From a virus, in IMG/VR virus record IMGVR_UViG_3300034101_001829, positions 1-36,915 of that record: a DNA stretch of 36,915 bases, one strand, 5' to 3'. The position numbers were made by a program, and so were the translations under genes. Under the pieces are notes generated by a model, which worked only from the letters and a program-made list of their open reading frames with translations, was not told the DNA's origin and did not search any database. Of this stretch, positions 1-8,000 are shown in pieces (position 1 is the stretch's first letter; every line of letters begins with the position of its first letter).

Positions 1-83
1 GTGTAATTCGGTACTTCCTCAAACTCTCGAAACCCAGGAGAGTCGGTGAACCCGAAACTGAAATCGGTGACTCCAGTAGCCAT
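1..83 (-). CDS. 5' part of a glycosyltransferase gene cut by the window edge
   Basis: An ATG at 83 preceded by a GAGG ribosome-binding site opens a frame of 27 codons that runs off base 1. On its own the segment (it includes DFSFGFTDSPGF) is not recognisable. If the window is circular, the two bases left over at this edge and the single base left over at 36915 form one Thr codon. The frame then continues into the glycosyltransferase at 36177-36915, giving one 273-residue protein. The start follows the gp80-like gene by 14 bases on the same strand, as expected for an operon. Seen: start, RBS, open frame, compatible phase. Inferred: circular junction. Otherwise this is the N-terminus of an unknown virion-region protein. 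Confidence 0.65.
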   Translation of the reverse strand, partial: MATGVTDFSFGFTDSPGFREFEEVPNY

Positions 84-97
84 CTGGCTACCTCACC

Positions 98-460
98 TCA
101 ATCCAATGTCAGCGTCAGCGAAGTGATCTGAAAAGTGTCACCAGCAGTCACCGCAGCAGACGACGACAATGCGCCAGTCCACAAACAGTTACCGGCAGTG
201 GAGTTATCCCACAGCGAAAAATGCGAATAGGTTTCCGTGGTGGAAACGTTCGTCCACTCAACGGTCGCAGACGACGCCATCGAACCAGACGATGCAGCAG
301 AGAACGTGACTTCCTCACGGGTTGTCTCTGTGGCTGCGTTGCTCGTGCCCGCTTCACCAGGGTCACCGGTGTGCAGCTTCACGTAAACGTTGCTCACCGA
401 GAACGATTGAGCGCGAAGGGTATCGAGCAGTTTGTTCTCTGCGTAGTTAGAAATCGACAT
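98..460 (-). CDS. gp80-like small phage structural protein
   Basis: A 120-residue protein beginning MSISNYAENKLLDTL and containing VYVKLHTGDPGEAGTSNAA. This layout, a short N-terminal helix followed by a beta-rich domain with L(Y/H)TxDPGEAGT, is typical of the gp80-like family found beside tail and capsid genes of many actinophages and other tailed phages. The exact role is not established; a minor tail or virion decoration part is likely. The rest is Ser/Thr-rich and beta-prone and ends TLTLD. It is the first gene after the capsid terminator, so it probably needs read-through or its own weak promoter. The start is set by GAGGT nine bases upstream of ATG. Confidence 0.75.
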   Translation of the reverse strand: MSISNYAENKLLDTLRAQSFSVSNVYVKLHTGDPGEAGTSNAATETTREEVTFSAASSGSMASSATVEWTNVSTTETYSHFSLWDNSTAGNCLWTGALSSSAAVTAGDTFQITSLTLTLD

Positions 461-477
461 CAGTTACCTCGCGCAAA

Positions 478-486
478 ATGATAGCA
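478..486 (-). promoter_or_regulatory. Possible extended -10 promoter after the capsid terminator
   Basis: The minus strand reads TGC TATCAT here, an extended -10 element with five of six matches to TATAAT. It lies just downstream of the T-tract of the capsid terminator and about 20 bases before the start of the gp80-like gene. No -35 hexamer is visible at the usual distance. Its position would allow restart of transcription after termination. Confidence 0.3.
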
Positions 487-487
487 G

Positions 488-536
488 AAAAAACGAAGGA
501 GGGGTGGCCGACCAGGGGAACGTCGAACCACCCCTC
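488..536 (-). terminator. Rho-independent terminator after the major capsid gene
   Basis: On the minus strand a perfect 9-bp stem (GAGGGGTGG with CCACCCCTC, bases 528-536 and 499-507) is followed by CCTTCG and six T residues (493-488). It sits about 30 bases beyond the capsid stop codon. It would end most transcripts of the capsid operon and limit expression of the genes that follow. Confidence 0.75.
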
Positions 537-546
537 ACAATCGTTG

Positions 547-566
547 ACTGAACTGGTTAGTTCAGT
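547..566 (-). terminator. Second hairpin at the capsid stop codon
   Basis: A perfect 7-bp inverted repeat, ACTGAAC and GTTCAGT with a 6-base loop, overlaps the first base of the capsid stop codon and precedes the main terminator. It has no T-tract of its own. It may protect the 3' end of the capsid message or assist the downstream terminator. Confidence 0.45.
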
Positions 567-1525
567 TACGCGCCGAGCGAGGACGCCGACTCAATGCGAC
601 GCAGTGAAGCCTCGCGGAATCGTGCGTAACCGCCGAGCCAGTACCAGCCGACAGGCTGGAAGCGCTGGAGCACGTCGACCACTGGACCGCGCACAACGCG
701 TGGGAACGCGCCGTTGCCATCCACGATCGAGTGGGCCTTGGCGAGTGCCTGACGTCCACAGATGTGGGTGCAGTACGCGTCAATGGTGCCCGTCGAGCCT
801 GAGCCGTTGGAGGCGTTCTCGAAAATCTTCGCACGTGGCGTCTCAATGAAACGCACACCTTCGAAGGCTCCGATTTCGCCGTTGTAGATACCGGCTGGGT
901 CGCTGTACACGTGCGGGTCACGCCACGACGCGACACCGGTTTCACGGCGAAGGTCGTAACTTACATCGGGGTGAATGTAACCCATGTACATGCCGTTGAA
1001 CGAAACGGCGTTGGCCTTGCGGAGGGCGGCGACAATCTTGCGAACGTCGTTTGCCTCAATGATGTCTGCTGCCGCAATGTTGTTGCGAGCCGTTGGGGTG
1101 GTGGTTCCGCCACCGCCGTAGATCACGTTGGTGCCAGCCGAAAGCACGTCACGGATAACTCCGTCGATGCTGATACCGGCGTTGTAACCAACGAGGTTTG
1201 CGGCTGCCGCATCCACGTCAAGGAACGACGTGCCACGCAACTTGGCGGTGGTGTTCACGGCATTGCCGTACTCATCCAACGTCACTTCAACTTGGCTGTC
1301 ACCCATGACAACTGGGGTCACGTCGGTGTCCTCAGTCAAGGTGCTGGTCTTCTCGCTCAGGTCATTGAAAATGGTGAACTTCACCGATGATCCTGGCATT
1401 GCTTGTGCGACTGGCATCACGTCTGCAACCGCGTCGAACAAAAGTTCGCTGCGGAGTGCGAAGTACGCAATCCTGTCAAATGCAACCTGGTCTGTGAGCA
1501 GGCTGCTCTGTTGTGTCTTGGACAT
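566..1525 (-). CDS. Major capsid protein, N4-gp56 type (HK97 fold)
   Basis: A 319-residue protein with the overall pattern of the N4-gp56 major capsid family. The N-terminal part has FDRIAYFALRSELLFDAVAD, followed by the basic/aromatic segments YIHPDVSYDLRRETG and FEGVRFIETPRAKIF, and a C-terminal part with DVLQRFQPVGWYWLGGYAR. The family forms the icosahedral shell in N4-like and many environmental podoviruses. No protease or maturation cleavage site is evident. It lies directly after the scaffold gene, the usual order, and is followed by a strong terminator. The leader between scaffold and capsid genes contains a perfect hairpin around the ribosome-binding region. Family assignment is confident; assembly details are inferred. 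Confidence 0.93.
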   Translation of the reverse strand: MSKTQQSSLLTDQVAFDRIAYFALRSELLFDAVADVMPVAQAMPGSSVKFTIFNDLSEKTSTLTEDTDVTPVVMGDSQVEVTLDEYGNAVNTTAKLRGTSFLDVDAAAANLVGYNAGISIDGVIRDVLSAGTNVIYGGGGTTTPTARNNIAAADIIEANDVRKIVAALRKANAVSFNGMYMGYIHPDVSYDLRRETGVASWRDPHVYSDPAGIYNGEIGAFEGVRFIETPRAKIFENASNGSGSTGTIDAYCTHICGRQALAKAHSIVDGNGAFPRVVRGPVVDVLQRFQPVGWYWLGGYARFREASLRRIESASSLGA

Positions 1526-1527
1526 TT

Positions 1528-1550
1528 CCTGTGGTTCTTTCTCCCACAGG
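1528..1550 (-). promoter_or_regulatory. Hairpin in the capsid gene leader
   Basis: CCTGTGG and CCACAGG form a perfect 7-bp stem with a 9-base loop, ending two bases before the capsid ATG. On the message the loop reads GAGAAAGAA and the stem contains the GGGAG and AGGA candidates for ribosome binding. The hairpin therefore covers the only Shine-Dalgarno-like sequences. It may tune or time capsid translation, or act by coupling to the scaffold gene upstream. Confidence 0.5.
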
Positions 1551-1564
1551 TTTATGCCCGTGGG

Positions 1565-2017
1565 CTAGATGTTTTCTGCTTCTTGCCTTGCCTGAGCCAA
1601 AATCTGCATGACCTCTTGCTCGTTACGAGCCTGGTTGATTTTGGTTGACCAATCGACCACAGGATCACTTGACTCACCGGCACGTTGAGCCTTCGTAATA
1701 CGGCTCCACGCATCAGCCTCAGATTTGGCTTGCGCCGTCTCTGCTGCCTTCGCAATGAGATTCGCTTCCTCCGCTGCTAACCGAATTGCCTCTGGTGTCA
1801 CTTCACCGTCGTAGCCTTTTACGAAATACTTCGAAACAGGATTATCCATTGGAACTCCTGCTTTGATGAAAGCCATTTCGCGTTTGACTGCTTCGGCTTC
1901 CGCAAGCTGTTTCTTCAGCTCTGCGGCTTCCTTTTCCAGTAGACGCATCCGTGCCCGCACGGGGTCTTTCGGTGCCTCGTCAACATTGTCGTCTTCGAAC
2001 TCGTGGACATTGGACAT
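1565..2017 (-). CDS. Capsid scaffolding protein (putative)
   Basis: A 150-residue, highly charged, helix-rich protein. Residues 20-50 (RMRLLEKEAAELKKQLAEAEA) are a strong coiled-coil candidate and the middle and C-terminal parts are Ala/Glu/Gln-rich. An acidic, coiled-coil protein of this size directly upstream of a major capsid gene is the normal setting of a scaffolding protein, which shapes the procapsid and then leaves or is degraded. Sequence similarity alone does not prove this; context does most of the work. The ATG at 2017 has AAAGGAGTG seven bases upstream, a strong ribosome-binding site, which fits high expression. Confidence 0.75.
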   Translation of the reverse strand: MSNVHEFEDDNVDEAPKDPVRARMRLLEKEAAELKKQLAEAEAVKREMAFIKAGVPMDNPVSKYFVKGYDGEVTPEAIRLAAEEANLIAKAAETAQAKSEADAWSRITKAQRAGESSDPVVDWSTKINQARNEQEVMQILAQARQEAENI

Positions 2018-2083
2018 TGGCTCACTCCTTTACCCACACCAGGTTGGAGGTTCCTGGTGGCTGTGTCTGATATGACAACTACC

Positions 2084-2111
2084 AGAGTAGCAGTATGACT
2101 ACTTTTGTCAA
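2084..2111 (-). promoter_or_regulatory. Candidate promoter for the scaffold and capsid genes
   Basis: A consensus -35 TTGACA (2111-2106) is followed after 16 bases by TACTCT (2089-2084), itself preceded by TG one base upstream in the extended -10 position. The 101-base space between the 363-residue gene and the scaffold gene is the largest gap in the leftward virion block, which supports a regulatory role. The motif GTCATA occurs twice around it. The -10 is weak (3 of 6). Confidence 0.45.
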
Positions 2112-2118
2112 GGGGGTG

Positions 2119-3210
2119 CTATTGGGCCATGCCTGCACCGGTTTCAACGGTGCCAGAGGTGGCTCCTGTGGTGCGTGCGAATGATCCGCCGCCAGCGAAC
2201 TCTCCGACGCGTTGAGCGCGACGACGTTCCAATGCTTGCTGTGCTGCTATGTCGTAGCCGAATGTGGCGCCAAGTTGCTGTTCTTGGGTGAGGGCTTCTT
2301 CGCCGGTCATTTCGCTGTACAAACCCGAGAGTAGACCTTGTTGCGCAAAACGGGCTTGGGCTTCCTCGGCAGTGATACCACGTGCGGCAAGTTCTTCGGC
2401 TTGCAGGGCGGTTAGTTGCATACGTCCCTGTTCACGGCCTCGGGCCGCAATTTCCGCTGCACGAGCCTGACGGGTGAGCAGAGGCGCTGCGCGTTCTGGG
2501 TCAAGGAAATAGGCGGTAAGACCGTTATCGTCTACCCCGTACAGTTCTCGCATCTGACGGCGAACCTCTGGGTCAGCATCCTGTACCCGACGGTAACCCT
2601 GTTGGATGCGATCCTGTAGTTCTTGGGGTGAAACGTCGCCCTCAATGAGTCGTCGGAAGTCGTCGTTTTGGTCGTAGAAGCCTGTGGGTAGACCGTTGGA
2701 TTGCATGAGTTGGCGGTACTGTTCTTCCAACCCGACATAGGTTGCGGGGTCAAGTTCTGGCAAACCCTTTTTGGCTCTGGCTGCGTTGCCAGCAAAACGG
2801 CGCTGGTATGCGGGCTGTTCACGTAGGGCGAACAGGATGGCGTTGGAATCGTTGAGGTCTACTGCACCACCGGTGATGACGCCCTCTACTGCGCCTTCTA
2901 GTTCGGACAGTCCGACTCGGCCGAGAAGGGTTCGGAGTCGACTAAAAGCGTCGGTGCGTACCCGTTGCGCTGCCGCTTGGGATGCTTGCTGGAGTGCGTT
3001 GAATTGGCGTTGCTGTTCTTCCAACTGCTGCTGGGCGATACGATCCGCTTCGGTTTGCCCTGGGGTGGTTGATGCTGCGGGTGGCTGTGGGGCTACGCCC
3101 AGCGCTTCACGCAAAGCCGCAATCTGCTCTGGGGTCTGGTTAGCGAACGCCTCATCAAGTTGACGACGCAACTCAGGCAACTCAATAGGACCAAGTTCTA
3201 CGTTGCTCAT
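2119..3210 (-). CDS. Putative internal virion protein, Gln/Ala-rich (363 aa)
   Basis: Not recognised at family level. Residues 10-100 are rich in Gln, Ala and Glu and probably coiled coil (IAQQQLEEQQRQFNALQQ). The middle alternates short helices with conserved-looking turns (LPTGFYDQNDDFRRLIEGD, MRELYGVDDNGLTAYFLDP). The C-terminal third (GITAEEAQARFAQQGLL onward) is followed by a Gly/Thr-rich tail. It overlaps the end of the preceding 295-residue gene by four bases (ATGA). It is the last of four genes running from the giant virion protein to the capsid block. By position and composition I infer a virion-internal or DNA-ejection protein, possibly partnered with the 295- and 308-residue proteins. 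Confidence 0.6.
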   Translation of the reverse strand: MSNVELGPIELPELRRQLDEAFANQTPEQIAALREALGVAPQPPAASTTPGQTEADRIAQQQLEEQQRQFNALQQASQAAAQRVRTDAFSRLRTLLGRVGLSELEGAVEGVITGGAVDLNDSNAILFALREQPAYQRRFAGNAARAKKGLPELDPATYVGLEEQYRQLMQSNGLPTGFYDQNDDFRRLIEGDVSPQELQDRIQQGYRRVQDADPEVRRQMRELYGVDDNGLTAYFLDPERAAPLLTRQARAAEIAARGREQGRMQLTALQAEELAARGITAEEAQARFAQQGLLSGLYSEMTGEEALTQEQQLGATFGYDIAAQQALERRRAQRVGEFAGGGSFARTTGATSGTVETGAGMAQ

Positions 3211-4094
3211 CGCACTAACCCGAAAGCCCTTTCAAGAGTAGAAACCACGCTAGACACCTGTTGATTTGCCTGATTGGTGAAACGCCATCCGTAGTCTTTG
3301 TTTGTCTTTAGTTCGCGTTCCCAGTCAGCCAGCGACATGGGTCCCTTGTCGGCGGTGCCGAACGCACGTGACCATTTCGGGTCTTGCATAAAGTCGATGC
3401 TGTTCGGTTCTACTTCCAAAATTGCTGAGGCGTATTGGCGATAGTTCTTGAACAAATCATCCAATGACAAACCTGAATCAAGTTGTTGAGCCAGATGCGG
3501 ATAGAGGGCTTTGGCTGAGTTTTTTGCTCGCTCAACAAGGGCGTTCTGATTCAGCACCATGCCTTTGCGGTCAGGGGCGCCCGTAAGCACTGAGGCGATT
3601 TCGTCATCGGTTGCCATGTATCCGTATTCGCGTACGGTGTTGCGCAACGCATCTGCCTGTGTTGATTCCAACGCTGGCGCTTTGGTTCCAACGGGAACAT
3701 TCTTCATGGATTCTGCGTACACAAAGTTCTTTAGACGTGTGCCAGTCAGCCCGAAACGTGCGGCTCGCTCAGCAACAGTACGTGCAGTTTGGGCGTTGTC
3801 AAATGCGTCAGCATACGCCTCAGTAATTTCTGCCAAGTATTTCTCTACATCGGCATCCCGTTCGGCTTTGGTTTGTTTGTCGAAGAGTTTGGCTGCATCT
3901 GTGGTTTCGTTGGAGTAACGGGTTTGAGCGAACTCCTGGTCAAAACGATCCGTGGTGAAGTTCGGGTCAAGGGTTGCGCGAACCAGCAAATCAAGAAGGT
4001 CTGCACCGAAATCACCGGCATCCTCATCAAACAGGAACCTGAAGTTTGGGAACAGTTTCTTGATTTGGTCAATCGTTGCTTGGTCTAAGTTCAC
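3207..4094 (-). CDS. Putative internal virion protein (295 aa)
   Basis: No clear family. The N-terminus (MNLDQATIDQIKKLFPNF) is amphipathic and is followed by charged helices with many Asp, Glu and Ala residues. The segments LTGTRLKNFVYAESM and YPHLAQQLDSGLSLDDLFKNY look like folded helical modules. There is no signal peptide, membrane span or enzyme motif. The gene overlaps both neighbours by four bases, so all three small partners of the giant virion protein are translationally coupled. Context suggests a virion component, perhaps a core or ejection protein; an assembly factor is equally possible. Confidence 0.6.
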   Translation of the reverse strand: MNLDQATIDQIKKLFPNFRFLFDEDAGDFGADLLDLLVRATLDPNFTTDRFDQEFAQTRYSNETTDAAKLFDKQTKAERDADVEKYLAEITEAYADAFDNAQTARTVAERAARFGLTGTRLKNFVYAESMKNVPVGTKAPALESTQADALRNTVREYGYMATDDEIASVLTGAPDRKGMVLNQNALVERAKNSAKALYPHLAQQLDSGLSLDDLFKNYRQYASAILEVEPNSIDFMQDPKWSRAFGTADKGPMSLADWERELKTNKDYGWRFTNQANQQVSSVVSTLERAFGLVR

Positions 4095-5017
4095 GGCATA
4101 CTCGTTTCGGGGACACCAGTGCCACTACCAGCAGCACCGAATACACGTTCAGCAAATTGCGCAAAACGGAAAGCATTGGCTTCTGGGCCAGCAGCACGGC
4201 GAATCTTCTGTTCGGCAAGGTTCTGCAAATCCATCGGCTCAACACGGCGACCACCCGACATCGGCAAACCAGTTTGTGATTGGACTTGGGATGCTTGGAA
4301 CTGTCGAACGATTTGGTCAACAACGTTTTGGTCTGCGCTACGCCCAAGAATCTTCGAGGACACCTGTTGAACAATCTTCTTGATGTCTTCAGGGTTGGAA
4401 ACCCTTGGTGGCAATGCACCAGTTCCACCGCCAATCGGTGAAGCTGTGGCGGTGCTGAGGGCAGTGTTCCAGTCCACATTGGATCGGTTGGCTTCACCGA
4501 GCAGTTCCACCCATGCTTTGCGTGTGGCGTCGTCAATGACACCGATACGGTATTTACTTCCAAGTAGACCCGACTTGTTGAGTTTTGCTTGGATGTCTGC
4601 AATTTGGTCACGGCTGAAACGAGAAATGAGGTCTGCGTCGCGTTCAAAGTATCGTGGTGCGAAACCTGGTGATGCGCCATATGGGGTGACTACGGTTCCG
4701 ACTCTGGTTGTGGTACCTGGGATGGTGGCACCGGAGGCGATGTCAACACGACGACCACCTTCAAGACCGATAGCGGATTCAAAACGGTCGGTATAAGTTT
4801 GAGTTGCGCTTGGGTTGAATGTTGGTGCTGCGCTTCCGCCACCGATTTGCGTATTCGTTCCAGCGCCCTGCGATACGAGGGCAAACAACTGTTGGATTTG
4901 CGCCGACTTGGACGCCATGTTGGTGTTCTGGTCAACGATTTGTTTCAGTTGCGGAGGCAACTGGTCATACTTCGCCTGATCGTCGGGCGACAGATTTTTG
5001 CGTGGTTTAGATGCCAT
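4091..5017 (-). CDS. Putative virion protein with a peptidoglycan-binding-like segment (308 aa)
   Basis: The N-terminal 60 residues are charged and helical, then a Gly/Thr/Pro linker leads to a compact region. There DQIADIQAKLNKSGLLGSKY followed by IGVIDDATRKAWVELLGEA resembles the LQxxLxxxGxxxxxxxGxxDxxTxxA pattern of peptidoglycan-binding type 1 domains. The C-terminal third is helical and mentions RRVEPMDLQNLAEQKIRRA. If the resemblance is real, the protein could contact cell wall during DNA entry, in keeping with an ejection-protein cluster. The start at 5017 overlaps the stop of the giant gene by one base. Domain assignment is tentative; the similarity is judged by eye. Confidence 0.6.
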   Translation of the reverse strand: MASKPRKNLSPDDQAKYDQLPPQLKQIVDQNTNMASKSAQIQQLFALVSQGAGTNTQIGGGSAAPTFNPSATQTYTDRFESAIGLEGGRRVDIASGATIPGTTTRVGTVVTPYGASPGFAPRYFERDADLISRFSRDQIADIQAKLNKSGLLGSKYRIGVIDDATRKAWVELLGEANRSNVDWNTALSTATASPIGGGTGALPPRVSNPEDIKKIVQQVSSKILGRSADQNVVDQIVRQFQASQVQSQTGLPMSGGRRVEPMDLQNLAEQKIRRAAGPEANAFRFAQFAERVFGAAGSGTGVPETSMP

Positions 5018-8000
5018 TAGTCCTCATCAACTATGAACTCATACGATAACACTTGCTCATACACGTCCCTGAAGGAAGGGTTCTGTTGGATGAGGGATGG
5101 TGCCAACTGCTCTGACAGGTAGAGGCGAAGTGCTTTTGCGGCTTTGACGGTTCCCCAGTTGCCCACGTTCACGGTTTTGTTTGAGGCAATCATGGCGTCA
5201 ACGGCTTTGTCGCGGGCATCAAAGTATGAAGCTAAGGTGCGCACAACCCCATTTTGTTGCAAATCTGGGTTGGCGACGATGGCACGCAACTGGGAAAGTT
5301 GACGACGCACACGCTCTTGGGAGTCCTTGCGTTGCTCACCAGGGGGCGAATACAGTGGCAAATCGGTAGTAATTGCTTGCAGTTTTTCAGCCAAAAGGCT
5401 ACGAACTTGCGGCATCTTCAACTGATCTTCGGTGAAGTTGTCCCTGAAACCGTAGTAGAGGTAGTTTCCGAGACGTTGTTGGGCTTCCTGTGATGCGGTT
5501 TTGGCATCCTTGATTTCTCGACGTCCAGCCTCGGACTGCTGTTGCCATGCCTCAAAGGTGCGGTCACCCGAACGTGGCCCAAGATAGCCAGCAACCAGCG
5601 GATACTGGTCAACCAGACCCTTGTTTTCGCTAGCCCAAGCGTTGAACTCTCGGCTCGCTACCTGCCCACCGATATTTGAACGGGTCAATGTGCCGGTGTA
5701 CGGCCAGACGATTTCGCCCCAGAAGTCCAACCATTCACCGAACGCTTGTGAACTTGGCAATCCAAGTTTTTGTTTGTCTTCTTGGCGTTTGTATAAATCG
5801 TCCATCACGATTGAGGCATCAACATTACCGTACTTTGTATTGGTGACCCATTCCGTGAGGGTTGCGCCTGGACCAGTTGCGGAAACGAAACCACGAAATG
5901 CCGACAGTTTGTTGGCAATAGATTCAGCTTCTTCAAATGCAGCAGAAAAGCCGTCTTCGCCAACATACTTTTCTGGGTAGCTGTTCAACAAGAATTGGTG
6001 CGCCCGAATGATGGCTTTTTGTTTGTAGTCAAGATTTTCTGTGTCAAGCAATGCTTCACTAAGACCAGTAATAACACCGATGTCTTTTACTACTGGTAAT
6101 TCGTATAGGTATTGCGCCATTTGCGACCAGACTGGCGGGAATGGTCCAAGTGTTTGACGTGGGGTTGTATAACCGTACGGTGAAACGATGTCACGCAACC
6201 AGTCATAATCAGGCGTGGGGGGCGCAAAATCGTTGACGGCGTACTGGATTACTGGTCCGAAACCTGGGCGCATTTGCAGGGCGATGTTCACGGCATCCGT
6301 ACCGACGGTGAAGTTGCGGATGATTGTTTGGTCTGAGCCAATAAGCATGGAGGCAATTTTGCCGGTCATTGGCAATTCAAATACCTTGCGACCATTCTGA
6401 TCGGTGGTAAATGCGCCGTCGTTTTGTGAGGCGTCAACGAATTGTGCGGTGTTTCGAACAATGCGAGGGTTCATTGCCATGAGACGTAGCCACGTGCTTG
6501 TTACTTCTCGGAACGCTTCAAAGAACGGGAAAAGAATCTTGTGTTGGGTTGCGAACACCGAGCGACGGTTGGCGTTGAATAGCAGGTCGTTGGTTGCTCG
6601 TGTAGCGAACTGTTCGGCAAGGATGTTGGCTCCTTCCAAGGTGCCTTCGCCTCTTGCCATACGAGCCGCCGTTTCAATTCGTTCCAGTCTGGTTGCGGTC
6701 AGTCGTGCTTTCTTGGCTGCATCCAATGTTGCACGTGCATCAAACTTCGTCATCAGTGGGACGAGTTCTTCCATGCGGTTCCAGTAGTTTGCTTTCCAGC
6801 TTGGGGATCGTGCCGCAAAGTCCGACACCCGACCGTACATTTCTTGGAAGTAGAAACCGTACAGTCGTTGCAATCCTCGTGCAATGCCGACGCCCTTTTG
6901 TGGGGCAAACTCGTATTGTGACAGTTCGCGTACAGGGAAGAACTTCACTTTTCGTGGTGCGTGAGGCAAGTTCACGAAATTGTTGGCAATCCACGCTTCC
7001 AAATCTGGAGACACAGAACCACGCCCAGTCACTTCTTTGAACACGGCACGACTACCCTGATACTCGCCCTTGGTGATGACATCCAAAAGTGTTTGATCCA
7101 TGCCAGTAACCCAACGGATGTCATTGTTGAGAATGGTTTCAACACGCTCGGACGCAACAGCGTATGAGTCGTAGCCTCCACCCTTCATCCCAGGCTTGAG
7201 GTTCGCAAGGTTGTCAAAGTATTGGTCGAAGAAACGGCGTCCCTCGCCGTCAAACAACCAAAGTTTTACCGCATCCAAATCGTTCGTAAGCCGTTGACCG
7301 GTGTACGGGTGGTTTTCGCCTGCCGCAATGTGGTCGGCAATGCTTTTGGTTTGTCCGTTGATGGTCACCAAATCATCGTCAAAGAGTTTTTGGGCGGCAA
7401 TACGGCGATAGTCCTCGTTGTATGCCATGTCCACAACTTCTTGCACGACACCTTTGACCCAGCCACCGCGCTGGTTTTGGATGGTGCGATCAGGGAGTTG
7501 CATGACGCCACGGCGTACCATGCGCAGGTAGACGGGTGCGTATTCGCCGGTGGCTGAAGCCATAGCGCCTCGGCTTCGAGGGCCGATGAGGACGTCTTGG
7601 ATGGCTTGTGGTGAGGCGTTGATTTTGGCGGTCAGGTTGGTAATTTTCTGTTGAATCTCTGGGATTTCGTCAACCAGTTTTTGTTGTTTGGCGGTGATAC
7701 TTGCGCCTGTTGCCGCTTGCGCCTGATACTGTTTGGCTTCAATCAGCACATTGTCCAGTTCATCAAGTTGCGTGTGCATTTTGATGACGTTGGGAATCTT
7801 GCCTTTGATGACATTGCCTGTGGCGTCACGACGCAGGGTGGTGGTGAGCATTGCCAACATTTGTTCCATCGGATGTTCATAGATGCCTGATGCTGCACCT
7901 CGTAGGACTTCTTCTGGTACGACTCGAATGAGGTGGCTTGGTTTGGCTACGCGGGCTGGTTTCCAATATCCGCCCATGTAGTTGCGAACGCCGTCAGCCA

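Noticed and set aside
911-1390. Plus-strand 159-codon frame opposite the capsid gene
   Set aside because: Antisense shadow of the capsid gene with no start signals; the capsid frame is unambiguous.
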